Part shown: in pieces, positions 1 through 5,764 of the stretch
How the letters are laid out: each line of letters opens with the position of its first letter
Numbering within the stretch: position 1 is the stretch's first letter
DNA from: JAUVZF01 sp964539385
Lineage (GTDB): Bacteria > Planctomycetota > Phycisphaerae > FEN-1346
Length of the DNA stretch: 5,775 nucleotides
Assembly: GCA_964539385.1 (NCBI GenBank)
Contig: CAZIJC010000241.1
Coordinates: 1-5,775, forward strand
Direction: 5' to 3'
Position numbers and translations under genes: made by a program
Notes under the pieces: model-generated
The model's database searches: none
What the model was told of the DNA's origin: nothing
What the model saw: only the letters and a program-made list of their open reading frames with translations

Positions 1-602
1 TGTGCGGCATCGTGATGCGCGGCGTGTCGAAGGAGGTGCCGTGGCCGGGCGCACGCTGCGGTTGGATCGAGGTCCTGAACCGCCACCGCGACGAGATGTT
101 CGACACGTACGTCAACGCCGTCGTGGCGGCAAAGCGGTTGGAAGTCTGCTCCACCACCGCTCCACAGATGGTCATCCCCCGCATGATGGGCGACCCGCGA
201 TACGTGCCGCACCTGAGACGGCGCGCCGCCGTCTTCGAGGCACGCGCCAAGCAGGCCCACGAGGCGCTCCAGGGCATCCCCGGCGTGCTCGTCAACCGCC
301 CGTCCGGCGCGTTCTACATGACGGTCCTGTTTGAGGACGGCGTCCTGAACGACTCACAGACCCTTGCCATCGCAAACGACGCGGTCCGCAAGATGGTCGA
401 GGGCCTCGTGGACGGCGGTCCGAAAGACCGGCGGTTCGTCTACTACCTGATGGGCGCCACCGGCATCTGCGTGGTGCCGCTGACGGGCTTCTGTTGCCGG
501 CGGGACGGCTTCCGCGTGACGCTGCTGGAGACGGACGACGAGAAGCGGCGGTGGATCTTCTCGACACTCGCTCGGGCGCTGCGCGAGTACCTCGGCGCGT
601 GA
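1..602 (+). CDS. PLP-dependent class I/II aminotransferase, C-terminal half (cut by left edge)
   Basis: Partial gene: the frame is open from base 3, giving 199 visible residues, about half of a normal 390-430 residue fold-type I aminotransferase. The visible part starts at the PLP-binding site. The Schiff-base lysine is K10 (bases 30-32) in a G-V-S-K context, followed by P-G-A-R-C-G-W, which matches the family pattern S-K-x(n)-P-G-x-R-x-G-W. Near the C-terminus, G-F-R-V-T-L-L-E contains R171, the arginine expected to bind the substrate alpha-carboxylate. The segment Y-Y-L-M-G-A-T-G-I-C-V-V-P is also typical of alanine/aspartate-type enzymes in this group. Family knowledge predicts a cytoplasmic enzyme moving an amino group between an amino acid and a 2-oxo acid. 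The substrate cannot be read from this half. The gene ends in TGA at 600-602 and converges on cysteine synthase. Confidence 0.9.
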   Translation, partial: CGIVMRGVSKEVPWPGARCGWIEVLNRHRDEMFDTYVNAVVAAKRLEVCSTTAPQMVIPRMMGDPRYVPHLRRRAAVFEARAKQAHEALQGIPGVLVNRPSGAFYMTVLFEDGVLNDSQTLAIANDAVRKMVEGLVDGGPKDRRFVYYLMGATGICVVPLTGFCCRRDGFRVTLLETDDEKRRWIFSTLARALREYLGA

Positions 603-613
603 GAATCGCCCAC

Positions 614-644
614 ATTGCGCGGCGGGTCTCCCGACCTGCCGCGC
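614..644. repeat. REP-like hairpin 1 (left copy of an inverted pair)
   Basis: Bases 617-628 (GCGCGGCGGGTC) pair with 633-644 (GACCTGCCGCGC) around a TCCC loop, giving a 12-bp stem with one G-T pair. The whole element 614-644 matches the reverse complement of 670-700 at 27 of 31 positions. It lies 15 bases after the aminotransferase stop codon. There is no T-tract after the stem, so it is not a textbook intrinsic terminator, but its place between converging genes fits a role in 3' end formation. Confidence 0.75.
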
Positions 645-669
645 ACGCAGCGCAACGGTTACAACTCCA

Positions 670-700
670 GCGCGGTGGGTCAGGAGACCCACCGCGCAAT
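670..700. repeat. REP-like hairpin 2 (right copy of the inverted pair)
   Basis: Bases 670-681 (GCGCGGTGGGTC) and 686-697 (GACCCACCGCGC) form a perfect 12-bp stem with a four-base AGGA loop. Bases 678-700, read on the opposite strand, repeat 614-636 with only two differences. Together with hairpin 1 it forms a head-to-head pair separated by 25 bp, the layout of paired REP elements in other bacteria. It ends 20 bp before the cysteine synthase stop codon and may also protect or terminate that transcript. Confidence 0.75.
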
Positions 701-720
701 GCGCGGGCATGGCACCCGGC

Positions 721-1608
721 CTACAGCAGCGCCGTCGAGAAGTACCGTTCGGCACGGTCGGGCAGAACGGTGGTGATGTTGCCTTCGACGTGTCCCGCCA
801 ATTGCCTTGCCGCCCAGACGTTCGCACCCGAGGAGATGCCGACCAGCAGGCCGTAGTCCCGTCCGAGTTGCCGCGTGGTCTCGATCGCGTCCTCGTCGGT
901 CACTTCGATGATTTCGTCGATGAGCGAGGTATCGAGGATCGCGGGGATGAACCCGTCGCCGATGCCCTGGATCTGGTGGAGCCCCGGCTCGTGTCCGAGC
1001 AGGGCCGAGACGTTCTTGGGCTCGACGGCGGCAATGCAGACGTCCTTCTTGTGCTCGCGAAGGAACTTGCCGACGCCCTGGAGCGTGCCTCCGCTGCCGA
1101 CGCCCGCCACGAAACACGCGATGTCGCCCGACATCTGGTGCCACAACTCACGGGCCGTCTCCTCGTAATGGGCACGCGGGTTGTCCGGGTTCTCGAACTG
1201 CTGCGGCACGAAGATGCGCGGGTCCTGGTCGGCCATTTCGCGGGCGTGGCGGACGGCGCCCTCGATGCCCTCGTCGTTCGGGGTCAGCACCAGGTCGGCC
1301 CCGAGCGCCTTGACGAGTTTCTTGCGCTCCTCGCTCATCCCCTCGGGCATGACGATGCGAACCTGGTAGCCTTTGAGGCGGCCGACGAGGGCCACGCCGA
1401 TGCCCGTGTTCCCGGAGGTGGGCTCGAGGAGGATGGAGTCGGGGTGGAGTTTTCCGTCGCGTTCGGCGCCTTCGATCATCGTCAGGGCCACGCGGTCCTT
1501 GATGCTGCCGCCCGGATTCAGGAACTCGGCCTTCAGGAAGATGAGTTCGTCCTTCAGCCGGATGATCGGCGTGTTGCCGATGAGGTCCAGGATATTGTCC
1601 GTCAGCAT
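721..1608 (-). CDS. cysK: Cysteine synthase (O-acetylserine sulfhydrylase), PLP fold type II
   Basis: Complete gene of 295 residues. It should convert O-acetyl-L-serine and sulfide to L-cysteine and acetate in the cytoplasm, the last step of sulfur assimilation. The N-terminus carries the I-G-N-T-P signature (10-14). The PLP lysine is K37 in P-G-G-S-I-K-D-R. The substrate loop T-S-G-N-T-G is at 64-69, the glycine-rich phosphate-binding loop G-V-G-S-G-G-T at 169-175, Q-G-I-G-D-G-F-I-P at 214-222, and G-I-S-S-G-A-N at 257-263, whose serine normally contacts the PLP ring nitrogen. The C-terminus R-Y-F-S-T-x-L is typical. It is slightly shorter than the usual 300-320 residues because the stretch between the N-terminal signature and the PLP lysine is compact. 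The ATG at 1606-1608 is preceded by AAGGTG. A cystathionine beta-synthase-like or O-phosphoserine-using enzyme cannot be fully excluded. No serine acetyltransferase gene is in view. Confidence 0.95.
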   Translation of the reverse strand: MLTDNILDLIGNTPIIRLKDELIFLKAEFLNPGGSIKDRVALTMIEGAERDGKLHPDSILLEPTSGNTGIGVALVGRLKGYQVRIVMPEGMSEERKKLVKALGADLVLTPNDEGIEGAVRHAREMADQDPRIFVPQQFENPDNPRAHYEETARELWHQMSGDIACFVAGVGSGGTLQGVGKFLREHKKDVCIAAVEPKNVSALLGHEPGLHQIQGIGDGFIPAILDTSLIDEIIEVTDEDAIETTRQLGRDYGLLVGISSGANVWAARQLAGHVEGNITTVLPDRAERYFSTALL

Positions 1609-1612
1609 GGGG

Positions 1613-1618
1613 CACCTT
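1613..1618 (-). promoter_or_regulatory. Ribosome binding site of cysteine synthase
   Basis: On the - strand AAGGTG lies four bases before the ATG at 1608. This supports that start codon, and the protein beginning there opens directly with the normal family N-terminus. Confidence 0.5.
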
Positions 1619-1648
1619 GGGCCGATTGCCGTTGCCGCACCGTAGTGT

Positions 1649-1672
1649 AACCCGCCGCTCCCGGGGCGGGCT
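1649..1672 (-). terminator. Possible weak terminator hairpin after the membrane protein gene
   Basis: On the - strand bases 1672-1665 pair with 1656-1649 to give an eight-pair stem (six G-C pairs, one A-T and one G-T at the base) with an eight-base loop. It begins about 19 bases after the stop codon of the membrane protein gene. Only two T residues follow on the transcript, so it is at best a weak terminator. It leaves open whether cysteine synthase is read from its own promoter or by read-through. Confidence 0.3.
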
Positions 1673-1690
1673 CGTCTTCTGTCGGACCGT

Positions 1691-2548
1691 TCAGTCGGCC
1701 GGTTCCTCCGGCGCTTCGGGCGCCTCTTGCGGCGGCTCGGCCACGCCCTGCGGCCGGCTGGCGTTCATGTCGATGGCGAACTTGCCGCGCACACGCTCCA
1801 GCAGTTCCGCCCGCCGCCCGATGCGCCACACCAGGAGCGTCAGCGGCGGGCGCTTCTGGTCCTTGAAGACGATGACGATCTTGCCGAACCCCATCAGCCG
1901 CTCCAGCAGATCGGTCGTGTCGACGTGGGTGTTGTAGTCCTCGCGGCCGATGTGGTCACCCGCCTCCGTCAGGCCCCACTGAATGTTCATGTAATTCGGC
2001 GTGAACACAACGTAATAGAACAGGCCGCGGATCCAGGAAATCAGGACCGTCAGCAGCCCGATCAACGCCAGCGCCAGGTAACCCATCCAACTCGTCTCGA
2101 TCGTGATGTGGCCGAACATCCGGACGAACGGCCGCACCCATCCCAGCAGGTGAAGCCACAGCAGCAGCGCCAACAGGCACAGCGCCCCGATCAGGACCAC
2201 CTTGACGTTGATCTCGAACTCTTCGACCAGGAAGTTCAGGAAGAAGACGGCGAACCAGGCCCCGCCGATGATCTCCGGCGTAACCGCCTCGACGAACCAT
2301 CCCATCTCCTTCAGGAACATCACCGTGGCCGCAACGAGCGAGATCGCAATCGTCGGCACGTAAAGCGTCTTGCGGCTCCAGTTGAAAACGACCAGCCAGT
2401 CGTGGATGTCGGGGTCCTGGCGGACTTCGCGCTCGGTCCGCAGGCGCGTCCGCACCGTCCGTCGCAGGACCAGCCAGACGACCACGCCCGCAACAACCAG
2501 CCCGGCGGCGATGTAAACCGCGATGGCCTGATTCGATGTCCAGTTCAT
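1691..2548 (-). CDS. Integral membrane protein with C-terminal bacterial PH-like domain
   Basis: Complete gene of 285 residues. Hydrophobic segments lie near residues 7-28, 62-79, 92-107, 115-133 and 154-173, so it is probably a five-pass inner membrane protein. A basic linker follows the first segment (R29-R40), which places that side in the cytoplasm by the positive-inside rule. Residues about 177-256 look like a bacterial pleckstrin-homology-like domain: a strand pair ending in N-I-Q-W-G-L, then acidic and polar residues leading into D-L-L-E-R-L-M-G-F-G-K-I-V-I-V-F, which resembles the conserved R-L-x-G-x-G-x-I segment of that family. The tail 266-285 is rich in proline and glutamate and probably disordered. 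Function is unknown; such domains often sit at the membrane face, but no catalytic residues are seen. The ATG at 2546-2548 has only a weak AGG five bases upstream. It is co-oriented with cysteine synthase, 82 bp away. Confidence 0.8.
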   Translation of the reverse strand: MNWTSNQAIAVYIAAGLVVAGVVVWLVLRRTVRTRLRTEREVRQDPDIHDWLVVFNWSRKTLYVPTIAISLVAATVMFLKEMGWFVEAVTPEIIGGAWFAVFFLNFLVEEFEINVKVVLIGALCLLALLLWLHLLGWVRPFVRMFGHITIETSWMGYLALALIGLLTVLISWIRGLFYYVVFTPNYMNIQWGLTEAGDHIGREDYNTHVDTTDLLERLMGFGKIVIVFKDQKRPPLTLLVWRIGRRAELLERVRGKFAIDMNASRPQGVAEPPQEAPEAPEEPAD

Positions 2549-2556
2549 AACGGCCT

Positions 2557-2585
2557 ATTCTGACGCCGGACGGCACGGATTTCAA
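2557..2585 (-). promoter_or_regulatory. Candidate sigma70-type promoter for the membrane protein gene
   Basis: Read on the - strand, TTGAAA (2585-2580) is followed after 17 bp by CAGAAT (2562-2557). The -35 matches five of six consensus bases and the -10 four of six. Transcription would begin only a few bases before the ATG at 2548, so the message would be almost leaderless. That agrees with the weak Shine-Dalgarno sequence but makes this promoter less certain. Confidence 0.3.
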
Positions 2586-2593
2586 CATTGAAA
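2580..2593. promoter_or_regulatory. 14-bp palindrome shared by two divergent promoters
   Basis: TTTCAA-CA-TTGAAA is a perfect inverted repeat with six-base arms in an otherwise GC-rich gap. Each arm reads as TTGAAA on its own strand and so can serve as the -35 box of one of the two outward promoters. It may simply be back-to-back -35 elements, or an operator for a dimeric regulator. Confidence 0.45.
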
Positions 2594-2617
2594 CTCCACG
2601 CCGCCGGTCGCTATCAT
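2588..2617 (+). promoter_or_regulatory. Candidate sigma70-type promoter for the hydrolase-sulfatase operon
   Basis: TTGAAA (2588-2593) and TATCAT (2612-2617) each match five of six consensus bases and are separated by 18 bp. Transcription would begin near 2624, giving a leader of about 20-25 bases that includes the ribosome binding site of the glycoside hydrolase gene. Confidence 0.5.
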
Positions 2618-2633
2618 CGCGCGGCACAGGCGA

Positions 2634-2643
2634 AAGGGTGGAG
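2634..2643 (+). promoter_or_regulatory. Ribosome binding site of the glycoside hydrolase gene
   Basis: The purine-rich AAGGGTGGAG lies just before the ATG at 2647; its AAGGG part is eight bases from the start codon. This favours ATG 2647 over the in-frame GTG at 2638, which lies inside the same purine-rich stretch. Confidence 0.5.
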
Positions 2644-2646
2644 AAG

Positions 2647-4263
2647 ATGGCACAGCGTCGCACGCTTGGCGCAATCGTCGCGGCCGGCCTCCTTCTGGTG
2701 TCGCTCGCCGGCCGCACGCCGGGCGCCGAGCCGATTCAGACGCAACGGTGGGTCGGGTCGAACTACACGCCGGCCTACTGCGTGAACGCGGTACAACTGT
2801 GGCACGACTTCCGGCCCGAAATCATCGAGAAGGAACTGGCGGCCGCGCACCGGTACTTCGGCCTGACCTCGCTGCGGGTGTACCTGCACAACATCCCGCA
2901 TGAGGCCGAGAAGGAGGCGTTCCTCGCGCGAATCGACGAGTTCCTGGTCCTCTGCGACCGGCACGGCATCCGGCCCGGGTTCGTGTTCTTCGACGATTGC
3001 TGGAACCACAAGGGCGTGGAACTCGAGTCCAAGCCGCCCGTCAAGGGACGCCACAACGGCCGGTGGGCGGCCTGCCCGCAGGATAAGCATCGCACCGACG
3101 AGCACCTGCCCCGCCTCAAGGCGTACGTCCAGGACGTCATCGGCGCGCACCGCCGCGACAAACGCGTCCTGTGGTGGGAGATCTTCAACGAGCCGAACCG
3201 CCGCAGCGCCTACAGCACGCGACTCCGCAAGGAGGCCTACGCCTGGGCCAAGCTACTGGCGCCCGTCCAGCCGGTCATCAGTTGCTGGAACGACAACGAG
3301 GCCACCGACATCGTGGACGCCCACAACTACCGGGCCGACTTCGCCGCATGGGACAGGCAGGCCGACCTCAACCCCGCCAAGGGCGCCGTGTTCACCGAGG
3401 CCGGCGCCCGATGGTACGCCCCCCGCCCGAGCAACGGCGAACCGGTCGAGGTCGTCCACTGGCTGAAGGGCCGGCGCGACGCCGCCAAGTACGTGCCCGG
3501 CGTCTACCTGTGCTGGGAACTCATGGTCGGCAACTCCAACTGCCGCTGGTACTGGGGCACCAAGGACGCCACGCCCGAACCGACGGTTCCGTGGTGCGGT
3601 CTGATGTGGCCCGACGCCACGCCCGTCTCGCTGGCCGAGGCCGAGGCCGTCCGCTCCTACGTCACGGGCCGACGCCGCACGCTGTTCTTCGACGACTTCC
3701 AGGACACGCCACCCGCGCCCCGCCGCCCCGGATGGACGGCCTACGGCACCATGGGCACGAATGGTAGCGGCGTTCTGGCCGTCTCGCCCGGCGTCAAGAT
3801 GATCGCAGGCGACACGAAATGGACCGACTACGTCCTCGAAGGCGTCGTCATGCTCAAAGGGGAGGGCGGCAACGCCGGACTCGTCTTCCGTGTGAACGAT
3901 CCCGGCCCGGGCTTTGACCAGATGCGCGGCTACTACGTCGGCTTCGACACGAAGCGCCTGTACCTCGGCAAGATGGCGAACAACTGGCAGCCCCTGGCCG
4001 CCTGCGACCTCGCGCGCCTGGACTGCCGCGTCGTCACCGGCGTGTGGAACCTGATTCGCGTGGCGGCCGAAGGCCCACGCATCCGCGTGTGGTTCAACCG
4101 GATGCATCCTTCGGCGGACACCGAGTGCGGCCTGCGGATCGATTACACCGACCGCAAGGACCCCATCCTCGCCGGCAGCATCGGCGTGCGTGCGCACCGC
4201 GTCGAGGCCTGGTTCGACAACGTCGTCGTCCTTCCGCCCGACGCCCCCGGCGCCCGCCCATGA
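2647..4263 (+). CDS. Secreted clan GH-A type glycoside hydrolase with C-terminal lectin-like domain
   Basis: Complete gene of 538 residues from ATG 2647; GTG 2638 would add three residues. A Sec signal peptide is visible: basic R4-R5, hydrophobic core 8-21, probable cleavage near A27. Residues about 33-340 fit a (beta/alpha)8 barrel of the GH5-like cellulase superfamily. The predicted acid/base is E182 at the end of a strand in W-E-I-F-N-E-P-N (177-184), and the predicted nucleophile E251 in F-T-E-A-G. Between them D-I-V-D-A-H-N-Y (221-228) fits strand six, and V-Y-L-C-W-E (286-291) fits strand eight. Residues about 345-530 form a second, beta-rich domain: F-F-D-D-F near the start, G-L-V-F-R-V, Y-Y-V-G-F, then W-N-L-I-R-V and I-R-V-W-F-N. 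This resembles concanavalin/laminin-G-like or DUF1080-like domains and may bind the glycan. Eleven cysteines in the mature part allow disulfides. The exact GH family and substrate are not readable. It forms a tight pair with the downstream sulfatase gene. Confidence 0.85.
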   Translation: MAQRRTLGAIVAAGLLLVSLAGRTPGAEPIQTQRWVGSNYTPAYCVNAVQLWHDFRPEIIEKELAAAHRYFGLTSLRVYLHNIPHEAEKEAFLARIDEFLVLCDRHGIRPGFVFFDDCWNHKGVELESKPPVKGRHNGRWAACPQDKHRTDEHLPRLKAYVQDVIGAHRRDKRVLWWEIFNEPNRRSAYSTRLRKEAYAWAKLLAPVQPVISCWNDNEATDIVDAHNYRADFAAWDRQADLNPAKGAVFTEAGARWYAPRPSNGEPVEVVHWLKGRRDAAKYVPGVYLCWELMVGNSNCRWYWGTKDATPEPTVPWCGLMWPDATPVSLAEAEAVRSYVTGRRRTLFFDDFQDTPPAPRRPGWTAYGTMGTNGSGVLAVSPGVKMIAGDTKWTDYVLEGVVMLKGEGGNAGLVFRVNDPGPGFDQMRGYYVGFDTKRLYLGKMANNWQPLAACDLARLDCRVVTGVWNLIRVAAEGPRIRVWFNRMHPSADTECGLRIDYTDRKDPILAGSIGVRAHRVEAWFDNVVVLPPDAPGARP

Positions 4264-4268
4264 AAGGA
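4263..4268 (+). promoter_or_regulatory. Ribosome binding site of the sulfatase gene
   Basis: AAAGGA overlaps the last base of the hydrolase stop codon and lies eight bases before ATG 4277. It fixes the sulfatase start there, directly ahead of the Tat motif, rather than at an ATG 87 bases upstream inside the hydrolase gene. Confidence 0.75.
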
Positions 4269-4276
4269 CCCGCACG

Positions 4277-5704
4277 ATGAACGACGCTTCCCTCTCGCGA
4301 CGCGAATTTGTCGCGGCCGCCGGCGCCGGCGCAGCCATGGCACTCACCGAAACGGCTGCCGCGGGCAAGAACTCTACGGTGGCGCAGCGCCCCAACATCC
4401 TCATGATTACCTGCCACGACATCGGCCAGCATCTGGGGTGCTACGGCCTTGAGACGGTCCGCTCGCCGAACCTCGACGGCCTGGCCCGCCGCGGCATCCG
4501 GTTCCACAACTATTACGGCGGGGCGCCCACCTGCTCGCCCAGCCGCGGCGTGATGCTCACCGGCCGGTACCCGCAGTCGAACGGCCTGATGGGCCTGACG
4601 CACGCTCCCTGGTGGTGGTCGCTGAACGAGGGCGAACGCCACCTCGCCGCCATCCTCCGCGACGCCGGCTACCACACGGTCCTGGCCGGGCTCCAGCACG
4701 TGACCCAGAACGACCCGCACACGCTCGGCTACGACGAGGTCCTCTCGCGGCGCCTGAAGGCCGAGGAAACGGTCGAGGCCGCACGCTCCGTTCTTGCCAA
4801 GGCCGAGGGGGCACCGCAGCCCGTCTTCCTGAAGGTCGGCTTCTTCGAGGTCCACCGCCGCCGCGGCTCGTACGAGCACCGCCGGCCCGATACCACCAAG
4901 GGCGTCCATATCCCGCCGTACCTCAAGAACACGCCCGAAATCCGCGACGACCTGGCCCGCTTCCAGGCCGACATCCACTTTCTCGACGCCTGCATCGGAC
5001 GCATCCTGGAGACTCTCGAGAAGAGCAGCCTGGCCCGACGGACGCTGGTTATCTTCACGGCCGAGCACGGCATCGCCTATCCGGGGGCGAAGTGGTGCCT
5101 GCGCGAGCCGGGCCTGCGCATCCCCTACATCCTCCACCAGCCCGGAACGGCGCTTGAAGGCGGGAAGGTCTTCCAGCAACTGATGAGCCACGTGGACTTC
5201 CTGCCCACGCTGCTCGGCCTGGTCGGCGTGCCGGTTCCGGAGAACGTCCAGGGCATGAGTTTCGCACCGCTCTTGCTCGGCAAGACGGACGAGGGGCCGC
5301 GGCGGTACGTCTTCGGTCATCGCCAGCCCCACGCCCGCCGCGAAAACGTCGCTCGCAGCGTCCGCGACGAACGGTTCAAGCTCATCCGATGCTTTGAGAA
5401 CGACCGCGTCGTCCTGTACCCCACCGACGCCGTGCCGATTGGCGTCTCGCGCCACATTGCCCGGCCCCAACGCAAGGGCGCCCGCCCCTTCGCCGAACTC
5501 TATGACCTGAAGGCCGACCCGAACGAGTTCCACGACCTCTCCGGCGAGGCGAACTACGCCGACGTGCTCCAGCGCCTCAACGGCGTCCTCCTTGCGTGGA
5601 TGCAGCAGGTGGACGACCCGCTCCTGCGAGGCCCCATCGCCACGCCGTACTACCGCCGCGCCATCTCGGATTTGCGGAAGCACCGCCCGCGCGGCCAGAT
5701 CTAA
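4277..5704 (+). CDS. Tat-exported type I (formylglycine-dependent) sulfatase
   Basis: Complete gene of 475 residues in the alkaline phosphatase/arylsulfatase superfamily, expected to hydrolyse sulfate esters or sulfamates on a glycan outside the cytoplasm. The N-terminus carries a twin-arginine signal, L-S-R-R-E-F (6-11), then an Ala/Gly-rich core. The activation motif C-S-P-S-R is at 86-90, with C86 the residue a formylglycine-generating enzyme would oxidise, and is followed by the usual L-T-G-R-Y-P. The first metal-binding motif is T-C-H-D-I-G (45-50), with H47-D48 where many sulfatases have two aspartates. The C-terminal motif is T-A-E-H-G (261-265), with glutamate where aspartate is usual, followed by K272. 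E-V-H at 191-193 fits the middle active-site histidine. The layout recalls the N-sulfoglucosamine sulfohydrolase-like branch; the substrate is uncertain. Family length is normal. No formylglycine-generating enzyme gene is in the window. It is probably cotranscribed with the hydrolase gene 13 bp upstream. Confidence 0.93.
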   Translation: MNDASLSRREFVAAAGAGAAMALTETAAAGKNSTVAQRPNILMITCHDIGQHLGCYGLETVRSPNLDGLARRGIRFHNYYGGAPTCSPSRGVMLTGRYPQSNGLMGLTHAPWWWSLNEGERHLAAILRDAGYHTVLAGLQHVTQNDPHTLGYDEVLSRRLKAEETVEAARSVLAKAEGAPQPVFLKVGFFEVHRRRGSYEHRRPDTTKGVHIPPYLKNTPEIRDDLARFQADIHFLDACIGRILETLEKSSLARRTLVIFTAEHGIAYPGAKWCLREPGLRIPYILHQPGTALEGGKVFQQLMSHVDFLPTLLGLVGVPVPENVQGMSFAPLLLGKTDEGPRRYVFGHRQPHARRENVARSVRDERFKLIRCFENDRVVLYPTDAVPIGVSRHIARPQRKGARPFAELYDLKADPNEFHDLSGEANYADVLQRLNGVLLAWMQQVDDPLLRGPIATPYYRRAISDLRKHRPRGQI

Positions 5705-5744
5705 GCGGTCTTACATAAGCCTTTTGCTGTGGCGAGAACGGCAC

Positions 5745-5764
5745 CCGCTCGCTTACGCTCGCGG
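5745..5764. repeat. Short GCTCGC direct-repeat motif after the sulfatase gene
   Basis: GCTCGC occurs at 5747-5752 and again at 5757-5762, four bases apart, inside an imperfect palindrome framed by CCGC and GCGG. It is followed by GCTATTTTA, so a weak hairpin with a T-run could end the operon transcript. I recall very similar GCGAGCG-TAA-GCGAGCG motifs as frequent intergenic repeats in planctomycete genomes, but cannot confirm that here. The window ends 11 bases later. Confidence 0.4.

Noticed and set aside
617..697. Classical Rho-independent terminators at the two hairpins
   Set aside because: Neither stem is followed by a T-tract on either strand, so I list them as REP-like repeats with possible terminator function only.
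1644..1649. TACACT on the - strand as a -10 box for cysteine synthase
   Set aside because: It matches only four of six bases, has no -35 partner at the right distance, and overlaps the base of a hairpin.
709..1650. A 313-codon open frame on the + strand across cysteine synthase
   Set aside because: It runs opposite an unmistakable cysK and shows no family motif.
1727..2563. A 278-codon open frame on the + strand across the membrane protein gene
   Set aside because: The product is rich in Q, R, D and H without motifs, whereas the - strand frame shows ordered membrane segments and a PH-like domain.
2638..2646. GTG 2638 as the hydrolase start
   Set aside because: It is possible and in frame, but it sits within the purine-rich ribosome binding stretch that serves ATG 2647; the signal peptide is complete from the ATG.
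4190..4276. An in-frame upstream ATG that would extend the sulfatase by 29 residues into the hydrolase gene
   Set aside because: The extension would bury the twin-arginine signal, overlaps the hydrolase coding end, and lacks the good AAAGGA site found before ATG 4277.
3253..4422. A 389-codon open frame on the - strand opposite the hydrolase gene
   Set aside because: It has no recognisable domain and its composition is typical of an antisense shadow; the + strand carries clear hydrolase motifs.
4094..5683. A 529-codon open frame on the - strand opposite the sulfatase and the end of the hydrolase gene
   Set aside because: It is antisense to two strongly recognised genes, its product is low-complexity (rich in V, A, G, R, E, D) without any known motif, and such frames arise easily in high-GC DNA.
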